Shown piece after piece: positions 7,899 through 14,470 of a stretch of DNA of 20,904 bases; position 1 is the first letter of the stretch; the number at the start of each line of letters is the position of its first letter. This stretch comes from Collinsella aerofaciens (GTDB taxonomy: Bacteria > Actinomycetota > Coriobacteriia > Coriobacteriales > Coriobacteriaceae): assembly GCA_030841765.1 (NCBI GenBank), contig JAUUSS010000033.1:1-20904 (forward strand). Direction: 5' to 3'. Below the pieces are notes generated by a model, which worked only from the letters and a program-made list of their open reading frames with translations, did no database searches and was not told where the DNA came from. The position numbers were made by a program, and so were the translations under genes.

Positions 7899-7918
7899 AG
7901 GGACGATGTAACGTCCCT
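7899..7918 (+). promoter_or_regulatory. Second livJ-livH intercistronic hairpin
   Basis: AGGGACG (7899-7905) pairs perfectly with CGTCCCT (7912-7918) across a six-base loop, 10 bases after the first hairpin. It is followed by GTTTCATAC, which is only weakly U-rich. With the first hairpin it may form an attenuator between livJ and livH. Confidence 0.35.
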
Positions 7919-7964
7919 GTTTCATACATTAACTGGAAACCTATTCGAAAGGGGGATGTGGAAC

Positions 7965-8846
7965 ATGACGGTCTTTATCCAATACCTGGTCAACGGCCTG
8001 TCCATGGGCAGCGTCTACGCCATCATCGCGTTGGGCTACACCATGGTCTACGGTATCGCCAAGATGCTGAACTTCGCTCACGGCGATGTCATCATGGTCG
8101 GTGCCTATGTCTCGTTCTGCGCCACGTCGTATCTCGGCCTCCCGGGCTGGGCATCTGTAGTTCTCTCTTGCGTGGCCTGCACGGTTCTCGGTGTTCTCAT
8201 TGAGGGTCTGGCCTATAAGCCGCTGCGCCAAGCAGGCCCGCTGGCCGTTCTGATCACGGCTATCGGCGTGTCTTACTTCCTGCAGAACGCCGCGCAGCTT
8301 CTGTGGGGCGCCACGCCCAAGAACTTCACTTCGCTCGTCACCTTCCAGGTGCCGGAGTTCTTGGCCAAGTTCAACGTAAGCGCCGTCTCGCTCGTCACCA
8401 TCGTCGCCTGCCTGGTTATCATGGCCGGCCTGATGTTCTTTACAGGTAAGACCAAGATGGGCAAGGCCATGCGCGCCGTGTCCGAGGACAAGGCTGCCGC
8501 TCAGCTCATGGGCATCAACGTCAACCGCACCATTTCGATGACGTTTGCCATCGGCTCTGCCCTTGCCGCCATCGCCGGCGTGCTGCTGTGCTCCTACTCG
8601 CCGGTGCTGCAGCCCACGACGGGTGCTATGCCTGGCATCAAGGCCTTCGACGCCGCCGTCTTCGGTGGCATCGGCTCCATCCCCGGCGCTTTTGTCGGCG
8701 GCATTCTCATCGGCATCATCGAAGCGATGGCACAGGCTTACATTTCCACGAGCCTTGCCAACTCCATCGTCTTTGGTGTTCTGATCATCGTCCTGCTCGT
8801 CAAGCCTGCCGGCCTCTTGGGCAAGTACGTCCCCGAGAAGGTGTAG
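7965..8846 (+). CDS. livH: Branched-chain amino acid ABC transporter permease LivH
   Basis: A 293-residue inner-membrane permease, one half of the translocation channel. It is hydrophobic throughout, with about eight transmembrane segments. Family landmarks are NGLSMGSVYAIIALGYTMVYG and LNFAHGDVIMVGAYV near the N-terminus, AVSEDKAAAQLMGINV (the loop contacting the ATPase) near residue 170, and FGGIGSIPGAFVGGILIGI near the C-terminus. The ATG at 7965 is preferred because AAAGGGGG lies 9-10 bases upstream. The ATG at 7956 would abut that ribosome site, and more distal starts run through the intercistronic hairpins. livM follows directly after the stop codon. Confidence 0.93.
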   Translation: MTVFIQYLVNGLSMGSVYAIIALGYTMVYGIAKMLNFAHGDVIMVGAYVSFCATSYLGLPGWASVVLSCVACTVLGVLIEGLAYKPLRQAGPLAVLITAIGVSYFLQNAAQLLWGATPKNFTSLVTFQVPEFLAKFNVSAVSLVTIVACLVIMAGLMFFTGKTKMGKAMRAVSEDKAAAQLMGINVNRTISMTFAIGSALAAIAGVLLCSYSPVLQPTTGAMPGIKAFDAAVFGGIGSIPGAFVGGILIGIIEAMAQAYISTSLANSIVFGVLIIVLLVKPAGLLGKYVPEKV

Positions 8847-9935
8847 GTGAGCGTTATGAAGTTTCTTAAAGACAAGCAGACGCGTCACGACTTTGTCACG
8901 TACGCCATGTGCCTTGTGGCGTTTGCCATCGTGTTCTTTATGCAGTCCAACCACATGATTCCGCGCATGATCGCCGGTCAGCTGGTTCCCATCACGGCCT
9001 ATATCGTCATGGCCATTTCCCTTAACCTCGTCGTCGGCATCGCGGGCGACTTGTCGCTGGGCCACGCGGGCTTTATGAGTGTCGGTGCCTATACGGGAAT
9101 CGTCACCGCCGTCGCGCTGGAGAGCGCCGTTCCCTCCGATCCGGTGCGCCTTATCATCAGTATCGTGGTCGGCGCCATCGCTGCCGCCATCCTGGGCTTC
9201 TTGATTGGCATCCCGGTCCTTCGTCTGAGCGGCGATTACCTGGCTATCGTGACGCTGGCCTTTGGCGAGATTATCAAGGAGATCGTCACCTGCCTCATTG
9301 TGGGCGTCGATTCCCGCGGCCTGCATGTGATCTTTAACATCACGGGTAACTCCACGATCGATGACCTGCACCTGCTCGAGGACGGCACCGCCATCATCAA
9401 GGGCGCCCAGGGCGCCTCGGGCGTGTCGACGTACTCGACCTTCCTCGCCGGCGCCATCCTGGTCATGGTCGCACTCGTGATCGTGCTCAACCTGGTTCGC
9501 AGCCGTACCGGCCGTGCCATTATGGCCGTGCGCGACAACAAGATCGCTGCCGAGTCTGTGGGCATCTCCGTCACCGAGTACCGCATGATCGCCTTCGTGG
9601 TTTCCGCTGCCCTCGCCGGTGCTGCCGGAGCTCTCTTCGGCGGTAACTTCTCGCAGCTCTCCGCCACCAAGTTCGACTTCAACACGTCCATCCTCATCCT
9701 GGTGTTCGTGGTCCTGGGCGGTCTGGGCAATATGCGCGGCTCCGTCATCGCGGCGGCATTGCTCACGGTGCTTCCCGAGCTGCTCCGTCAGTTCTCGGAC
9801 TACCGCATGCTCATCTACGCCATCGTGCTGATCTTGGTCATGATCTTTACCAACAACCCGCAGCTCAAGGCGTTCTTCGGTCGTGTCAAGGATCGCTTTG
9901 CTTCCAAGAAGGAGGTGGCAGCCGATGCCCAGTAA
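8847..9935 (+). CDS. livM: Branched-chain amino acid ABC transporter permease LivM
   Basis: The second permease subunit, up to 362 residues, pairing with LivH. Typical motifs are ISLNLVVGIAGDLSLGHAGFMSVGAY near residue 55, IPVLRLSGDYLAIVTLAFGEI near 120, VRDNKIAAESVGISVTEYR (ATPase-contact loop) near 228, and VVLGGLGNMRGSVIAAALL near 290. Residues about 155-195 form a polar insert between membrane segments, as in other LivM proteins. The GTG at 8847 abuts the livH stop and has AGAAGG 5 bases upstream. The ATG at 8856, three codons later, has AGGTGA and is an equal candidate. The 3' end carries the livG ribosome site and overlaps livG by 11 bp, implying translational coupling. Confidence 0.92.
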   Translation: MSVMKFLKDKQTRHDFVTYAMCLVAFAIVFFMQSNHMIPRMIAGQLVPITAYIVMAISLNLVVGIAGDLSLGHAGFMSVGAYTGIVTAVALESAVPSDPVRLIISIVVGAIAAAILGFLIGIPVLRLSGDYLAIVTLAFGEIIKEIVTCLIVGVDSRGLHVIFNITGNSTIDDLHLLEDGTAIIKGAQGASGVSTYSTFLAGAILVMVALVIVLNLVRSRTGRAIMAVRDNKIAAESVGISVTEYRMIAFVVSAALAGAAGALFGGNFSQLSATKFDFNTSILILVFVVLGGLGNMRGSVIAAALLTVLPELLRQFSDYRMLIYAIVLILVMIFTNNPQLKAFFGRVKDRFASKKEVAADAQ

Positions 9936-10785
9936 ATTTGAGTTCAACAAGGGCAAGATGGTCCCGTATCCTTCTGGCGCCATCGTTCCCGACCGCGACC
10001 TGGGCGAGCGCCCGGCACTCGAGTGCATCCACCTGGGCATCGAGTTCGGTGGCCTTAAGGCAGTCGACGACTTTAGCCTGACTATCGGCAAGACCGAGAT
10101 CGCCGGTCTCATCGGCCCCAACGGTGCCGGCAAGACCACGGTCTTCAACCTGCTCACCAAGGTGTACCAGCCCACGCACGGCACCATCCTGCTCGACGGT
10201 GAGGACACTTCGGGCAAGTCCGTCTACCAGGTCAACCGCATGGGCATCGCCCGTACGTTCCAGAACATCCGCCTGTTCAACACCATGACGGTGGAGGATA
10301 ACGTTAAGGTCGGCCTGCACAACCAGGAGCGCTACTCCGGCTTTGAGGGCGTGCTGCGCCTGCCGACGTATTGGAAACACGAGAAGGCCGCGCACGAGCG
10401 CGCCATGGAGCTGCTGTCCATCTTTGATATGGAGCATCTGGCAAACGAGCAGGCCGGATCGCTGCCTTACGGCGCTCAGCGTCGTCTGGAGATCGTCCGC
10501 GCGCTTGCCACCAACCCCAAGCTACTGCTGCTCGACGAGCCTGCCGCCGGCATGAACCCGTCCGAGACCGCCGAGCTCATGGAGAACATCGTCAAGATTC
10601 GCGACACCTTCGGCATTGCCATTATGCTTATCGAGCATGATATGTCGCTCGTTATGAACATCTGCGAGGGCATCTGCGTGCTCAACTTTGGTAAGGTCAT
10701 CGCCAAGGGCACGGCCGAGGAAATCCAGAACAACGACGCTGTTATCGAGGCGTATCTGGGCAAGCAGGATAAGGGGGAGAACTAA
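9925..10785 (+). CDS. livG: Branched-chain amino acid ABC transporter ATP-binding protein LivG
   Basis: A cytosolic ATPase subunit of 286 residues. It shows Walker A GPNGAGKT (64-71), Q-loop region TFQNIRLFNTMTVEDNV, a signature-like LPYGAQRRLEIVRAL (degenerate LSGGQ, usual for LivG), Walker B LLLLDEPAAGM and the switch histidine in IEHDM. The ATG at 9925 is set by AAGGAGGTG ahead of it and overlaps the end of livM by 11 bp. About 33 residues precede the ABC core (ALECIHLGIEFGGLKAV), an N-terminal extension longer than in the E. coli protein. It should work as a heterodimer with LivF, whose ATG follows its stop codon without a gap. Confidence 0.95.
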   Translation: MPSKFEFNKGKMVPYPSGAIVPDRDLGERPALECIHLGIEFGGLKAVDDFSLTIGKTEIAGLIGPNGAGKTTVFNLLTKVYQPTHGTILLDGEDTSGKSVYQVNRMGIARTFQNIRLFNTMTVEDNVKVGLHNQERYSGFEGVLRLPTYWKHEKAAHERAMELLSIFDMEHLANEQAGSLPYGAQRRLEIVRALATNPKLLLLDEPAAGMNPSETAELMENIVKIRDTFGIAIMLIEHDMSLVMNICEGICVLNFGKVIAKGTAEEIQNNDAVIEAYLGKQDKGEN

Positions 10786-11499
10786 ATGGCAGAGCCGATG
10801 CTTTCCGTCTACAACATCAACGTCTGGTACGGCGCCATCCACGCCATCAAAGACATCTCCTTTAACGTCAACGAGGGTGAGATCGTGGCCTTGATTGGCG
10901 CCAACGGTGCCGGTAAGTCCACGACGCTTAAGACCGTCTCGGGCCTGCTTCGCTCCAAGACCGGCTCCATCAAGTTTATGGGCGAGGACATTACCCATAC
11001 GCCTGCCGACAAGCTGGTGGGCAAGGGCCTGGCTCAGGTCCCCGAGGGCCGTCGCGCCTTTTTGCAGATGACGGTTGAGGAGAACCTGGAGATGGGCGCC
11101 TACACACAGCCCAAGTCCACGGTTGCTCCGGGCCTTGAGCGCGTTTACGAGCAGTTCCCGCGCCTGAAGGAGCGCCGTCGCCAGGTCGCCGGCACCCTTT
11201 CGGGCGGCGAGCAGCAGATGCTCGTTATGGGCCGCGCCCTTATGAGTAACCCCAAGCTGCTCATGCTCGACGAGCCTTCCATGGGCCTGGCGCCGATTCT
11301 GATTGAGCAGATCTTCCAGATTGTCGAGGACCTGCACAAGGCCGGCACCACGGTGCTTCTGGTCGAGCAGAACGCGCAGATGGCGCTTTCCATCGCTACG
11401 CGCGGCTACGTGCTCGAGACCGGCAAGATCACCATGACCGGCACCGGCCAAGAGCTGCTGCACGACGACAACGTCCGCAAAGCCTATCTGGGCGGTTAA
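10786..11499 (+). CDS. livF: Branched-chain amino acid ABC transporter ATP-binding protein LivF
   Basis: The second ATPase subunit, 237 residues, the same length as the E. coli protein. It has Walker A GANGAGKS (38-45), Q-loop region QVPEGRRAFLQMTVEENLEMG, the full signature LSGGEQQMLVMGRAL, Walker B LLMLDEPSMGLAP, and LLVEQN where LivF proteins carry a switch-region variant. The ATG directly follows the livG TAA, with GGGGGAG upstream, so translation is coupled. It is the last gene of the liv operon; a strong terminator begins 11 bp after its stop. Confidence 0.95.
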   Translation: MAEPMLSVYNINVWYGAIHAIKDISFNVNEGEIVALIGANGAGKSTTLKTVSGLLRSKTGSIKFMGEDITHTPADKLVGKGLAQVPEGRRAFLQMTVEENLEMGAYTQPKSTVAPGLERVYEQFPRLKERRRQVAGTLSGGEQQMLVMGRALMSNPKLLMLDEPSMGLAPILIEQIFQIVEDLHKAGTTVLLVEQNAQMALSIATRGYVLETGKITMTGTGQELLHDDNVRKAYLGG

Positions 11500-11509
11500 T
11501 CCATTCAAC

Positions 11510-11547
11510 AAAGGGGGCGCTGACCAACCCGGTCAGCGCCCCCTTTT
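11510..11547 (+). terminator. Intrinsic terminator of the liv operon
   Basis: AAAGGGGGCGCTGACC (11510-11525) pairs perfectly over 16 bp with GGTCAGCGCCCCCTTT (11531-11546). The loop is five bases and TTTT ends the element. Confidence 0.92.
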
Positions 11548-11616
11548 AAGTTGCGGTGAAATAGGGACTGAATACGGGCTCCAGAGGCCAAATGAGTCCC
11601 TATTCCACCGCAACTT
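11548..11616. repeat. Long inverted repeat (22-bp arms, 25-bp loop) before cutC
   Basis: The left arm (11548-11569, beginning AAGTTGCGGTG and ending AATAGGGACT) and the right arm (11595-11616, beginning AGTCCCTATT and ending CACCGCAACTT) are complementary except for one position. The 25-bp centre is not self-complementary apart from a small GGC/GCC stem. There is no T-run at either side, and it follows directly on the liv terminator, so a second terminator is unlikely. It could be a dispersed palindromic element (MITE- or REP-like) or an operator/RNA hairpin upstream of cutC. No target-site duplication is evident. Confidence 0.8.
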
Positions 11617-11674
11617 CATGGGGATGTGTGACAATGCCCGTCGGAAAACATCTGCTGTCTTTGGGGGTCTATCT

Positions 11675-12352
11675 ATGCTGTACGAGTTTTGTGCCGAGAA
11701 CTTTGAGCGGGTGCCGGCGGCTATCGATGCCGGTGCAAGGCGTATTGAACTGTGCGACAACCTTGCCGTTGGTGGCACCACGCCTTCGGCCGGCGTTATC
11801 AGCGCTACGACCAACTATGCACACGAGCACGATGCGCGGGTGATGTGCATGATTCGCCCGCGTGGCGGTGACTTTCATTACAACCAAGACGAGCTGCGCA
11901 TGATGGAGATGGACCTGGGCCTTGCCGTAAGCGCCGGCGTTGACGGCTTGGTCTTTGGCAGCTGCAAGCCCTGCGCTGGCGGATGGGCGCTCGACGAGCT
12001 TACGTTGGGCGCTCTCGTGATGGCCGCGGGCTGCGCGACCGAGGAATGCAAGCGTGAGCCCATCGACATCACCTTCCACATGGCGTTTGATCAGCTCTCG
12101 CCCGAGGCTCAGCTCGACGCGATTGACATACTCGCCGACTGCGGCATCACACGCATCCTGACGCATGGTGGCGCTGCCGGTACGCCGATCGAGGACAACT
12201 TCGAAAACCTGGCCCGCTTGATCGAGTATGCGGGCGACCGCTTGACCATCCTTCCCGGCGGCGGCATTTCCACGGTCAACCGCGATACCGTGGCGGCGGC
12301 ACTGGGCGTCTCCGAGCTCCATGGCACCAAGATTGTGCCGCTGGAGGTATAA
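11675..12352 (+). CDS. cutC: CutC family protein (TIM-barrel, PF03932)
   Basis: A predicted cytosolic TIM-barrel protein of 225 residues. Signature segments are FCAENFERVPAAIDAGARRI at the N-terminus, LCDNLAVGGTTPSAG, MIRPRGGDFHYNQDE, FGSCKP, ITFHMAFDQ, GITRILTHGGAAGTPIEDN and ILPGGGIS. CutC was named for copper tolerance in E. coli, but its biochemical role is unsettled, so the symbol marks the family only. The start at 11675 is where family similarity begins, with GGGGGT 6 bases before. The in-frame ATG at 11618 would add 19 unrelated residues beginning next to the palindrome. The next gene starts 4 bases after the stop and its ribosome site lies inside cutC, so the two are co-translated. 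No copper genes are nearby. Confidence 0.85.
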   Translation: MLYEFCAENFERVPAAIDAGARRIELCDNLAVGGTTPSAGVISATTNYAHEHDARVMCMIRPRGGDFHYNQDELRMMEMDLGLAVSAGVDGLVFGSCKPCAGGWALDELTLGALVMAAGCATEECKREPIDITFHMAFDQLSPEAQLDAIDILADCGITRILTHGGAAGTPIEDNFENLARLIEYAGDRLTILPGGGISTVNRDTVAAALGVSELHGTKIVPLEV

Positions 12353-12355
12353 CCC

Positions 12356-13153
12356 GTGACGCTGGTATTTGACGTTCAGCAGGCGAACGGTAAGCCCGAC
12401 GACAACCGTCGTCCCGGCACCGCGTGCCCCTTTTGCGATACAGAAGGGCTCACCGACATCATTCGCCGTGATGGCGATTGCATTTGGCTCGAGAATAAGT
12501 TCAAGACCCTGCGCGCCACCCGTCAAACCGTGCTGATCGAGTCGGCCGATCACGATGCCGACCTGGTGACCTATGAGCCGGATGAACTCCACCATGTGAT
12601 GCGGTTTGCCCTGGGTTGCTGGCAGCAGATGATCGATTCACAGCAGTATCGAAGCGTGCTCATGTACAAGAACAAGGGTCCGCTCTCGGGCGGTAGCCTC
12701 GTTCATCCGCACATGCAGATTGTGGGTTTGGAGCAGGAAGACGGCTATGCTTCGCTGGCTTCCGCCAATTTCGAAGGCATCAATGTCTGGCAACAGGGGA
12801 GGATCTCGGCCAACATCTCAACCGAACCCATCATGGGGTTCTTTGAGATCAACGTTTCAGCCCCGCAGGGAATCGCCGCCAGCGATGACACGAGAGATCA
12901 AGCCGAGGCGGATCTCTTCGCCGATGCAATCCAGGTAGCTCTGCGCTATATCCTGAACGAGCACCACGGTGGTCGCGCAGAGTCGTATAACCTGTTCTTC
13001 TATCACCTGGGCGGTCGGACCATTGCCAAGGCGCTGCCGCGTTGGGTGGTTTCGCCCTACTTTGTCGGCTATCGTTTGGCCCAGGTCAATGCTGAGACAA
13101 CGCTCGATATCGATGCTGAGCGCCTGCGTGCGCATCTGGAAACGCTCGTATAG
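12356..13153 (+). CDS. HIT/GalT-like protein, DUF4931 type
   Basis: A 265-residue protein with the layout of galactose-1-phosphate uridylyltransferase relatives. It has CPFC (24-27), a probable zinc knuckle half, then ENKFKTL, and the GGSLVHPHMQIVGL segment with HPHMQ at 117-121, matching the HPH-x-Q nucleophile motif of GalT/HIT transferases. It is shorter than GalT (about 340 residues or more) and resembles the DUF4931 family, whose substrate I do not know. An AMP/UMP-transfer or nucleotide-phosphorylase-type reaction is inferred from the histidine motif only. The GTG start is fixed by GGAGG 8 bases upstream, inside the end of cutC. It converges with the BASS gene across 30 bp, where only a 4-bp-stem hairpin is visible. 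Confidence 0.7.
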   Translation: MTLVFDVQQANGKPDDNRRPGTACPFCDTEGLTDIIRRDGDCIWLENKFKTLRATRQTVLIESADHDADLVTYEPDELHHVMRFALGCWQQMIDSQQYRSVLMYKNKGPLSGGSLVHPHMQIVGLEQEDGYASLASANFEGINVWQQGRISANISTEPIMGFFEINVSAPQGIAASDDTRDQAEADLFADAIQVALRYILNEHHGGRAESYNLFFYHLGGRTIAKALPRWVVSPYFVGYRLAQVNAETTLDIDAERLRAHLETLV

Positions 13154-13183
13154 CAAGACTAACACCCGCGTAATGCGGACAGT

Positions 13184-14182
13184 CTAGCGTGCCATGGCGT
13201 CGCGGCCGGCTTCGACGCGCTTGCGCTGGGCGGCGCGCTCCTCGCCGGTCAGACGCTCAAAGAGATGCCCGATAAGCGAGGCGAGTACCTGCTGAAACAG
13301 CGTTCCGCACATGACGGGAAACACGACTTCGCCCGGAAAGTACTGCGTGGCGATGACGGCGCCCGAAGAGATGTTACGCATGCCGCAGGTAAAGCACATG
13401 GTGGTCGTCTCGCTATATGGCAGATGCAGCGCATGGGCGACCAGAAAACCGACGACAAAGCCACTGATGGCGAAGACCAAAATAAAGAGGGCGACTTCCA
13501 GGCGCACCGCGTTCATGTGCAGCACGTACTCGCTCATGGCGGTGGAGTTGGAGGCGATAACGCCCATCATCATGAATTTGCAGGCGGGCGAGAGCACGGG
13601 GGAGAGCTTCTCGTGTCCCCATCCACGCGTGAGCTCGTTGATCACGATGCCGAGCACGGCGGGGATGGCGATCATAAAGGCCATGTCTTGCATCATGCTC
13701 GGCACATCGATCGAGACGGTGGCACCCAGCAAGAGCTTAAGCGTGAGCGGAATCGTCACAGGGGAGATAACCGAGGACGTCAGGATGATGGTGAGCGCGA
13801 GCGGGCCGTTGCCGCCGAACATGCTGATCCACATAAAAGCGGTGACGGCCACGGGCACGCTGTACTCGAGCACGATGCCGCAGACAAGGTTGGGGTTGGA
13901 GCCAAAGAAGAGTGACCCTATGGCATACGCCGCGATGGGAATAAGCACTGCCGAGACCAGCAGCGCCAGAATCAGGTGCAGCGGACGGTGGAACACCTCG
14001 GCTACCTGGTGAAAAGTGTTGCTGAGCGCGCCCTGAAACGTCATAAAGGCGAAGAGGGCGGGAACAATGGGCTTGAGCACGCCGATCTGCTGGGGAAAGA
14101 GCACGCCGAGCGCCACGCAAATCGGAACGATGATCTGCATATGCCCCGCGAGGAACTTTCCCAGTCCAGCCCATTGCTTCAT
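13184..14182 (-). CDS. Bile acid:sodium symporter family (BASS) transporter
   Basis: A 332-residue integral membrane protein with about nine or ten hydrophobic segments. The family motif is in CFTCGMRNISSGAVIATQYF, with GMRN at 267-270. The earlier segment VCGIVLEYSVPVAVTAFMWISMFGGN corresponds to the first crossover region. BASS proteins take up organic anions with Na+; bacterial members handle bile acids, pantoate, 2-oxoacids and others, so bile transport should not be assumed. The C-terminal tail is short and rich in Arg and Glu. The ATG at 14182 is preceded by AAGGGAG about 11 bases upstream and GGGAC closer by. It is a single gene, divergent from recJ. Confidence 0.82.
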   Translation of the reverse strand: MKQWAGLGKFLAGHMQIIVPICVALGVLFPQQIGVLKPIVPALFAFMTFQGALSNTFHQVAEVFHRPLHLILALLVSAVLIPIAAYAIGSLFFGSNPNLVCGIVLEYSVPVAVTAFMWISMFGGNGPLALTIILTSSVISPVTIPLTLKLLLGATVSIDVPSMMQDMAFMIAIPAVLGIVINELTRGWGHEKLSPVLSPACKFMMMGVIASNSTAMSEYVLHMNAVRLEVALFILVFAISGFVVGFLVAHALHLPYSETTTMCFTCGMRNISSGAVIATQYFPGEVVFPVMCGTLFQQVLASLIGHLFERLTGEERAAQRKRVEAGRDAMAR

Positions 14183-14303
14183 ATGTCCCGTGACTCCCTT
14201 TATCCGCGAACTCGTTTGTATGGATATGCTAGACGCTCGTATGCGTCCGTGCGGCTGAAACGCTCGATTATTTCGAGACCATTACCGCCATCGTTTGCCG
14301 AAA

Positions 14304-14319
14304 CCGCGGCGCACCGCGG
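14304..14319. repeat. CCGCGG pair in the BASS-recJ divergent region
   Basis: Two CCGCGG hexamers (14304-14309 and 14314-14319) separated by CGCA form a palindrome-like element flanked by AAA and GTTTT. It lies just upstream of the recJ -10 box and could be an operator for either divergent gene. The rest of the 229-bp gap shows no further gene. Confidence 0.35.
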
Positions 14320-14342
14320 CGTTTTGCGTCCGCGCTGCACGG

Positions 14343-14348
14343 TATAAT
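14343..14348 (+). promoter_or_regulatory. Candidate recJ promoter (-10 box)
   Basis: TATAAT is a perfect -10 hexamer. The -35 is weak; CGTTTT at 14320-14325 has 17-bp spacing. A transcript would start near 14355 and carry a leader of about 100 nt before the recJ ATG. Confidence 0.5.
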
Positions 14349-14404
14349 AAATCCGTTCAACAGATCTGCCTGCCGAAGCGGGCATACACAGAGGACTCAT
14401 CGCT

Positions 14405-14470
14405 ATGAACCGTGAGAGGTATCGCGGCGACCTGCCCCTATCGGGGGTGGGTGCCTATGTCATCGCTTAA
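14405..14470 (+). CDS. Possible 21-codon leader ORF overlapping the recJ start
   Basis: An ATG at 14405 is preceded by AGAGGAC about 10 bases upstream, a better ribosome site than that of recJ. The frame ends at TAA 14468-14470, 14 bases inside recJ in another frame. This is the geometry of a translationally coupled leader peptide. The peptide (starts MNRERYRGDLPL) has no recognisable function, and chance occurrence is quite possible. Confidence 0.25.
   Translation: MNRERYRGDLPLSGVGAYVIA

Noticed and set aside
7941..10217. A 758-codon open frame on the minus strand across livH, livM and livG
   Set aside because: It is antisense to three well-supported transporter genes and its translation is low-complexity, rich in His, Asp, Gly and Arg, as expected of a shadow frame in GC-rich codon usage.
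11618..11674. Longer CutC starting at the ATG at 11618
   Set aside because: The extra 19 residues do not resemble CutC proteins and the ATG lies at the edge of the palindrome without a ribosome site; 11675 fits better.
13154..13183. Terminator between the convergent DUF4931-type and BASS genes
   Set aside because: Only a CCGC/GCGG 4-bp stem is visible with no T-run on either strand; too weak to call.
14412..14456. RecJ starting at the GTG at 14412
   Set aside because: No ribosome site at proper distance, and the extra 15 residues do not look like RecJ; ATG 14457 is preferred.
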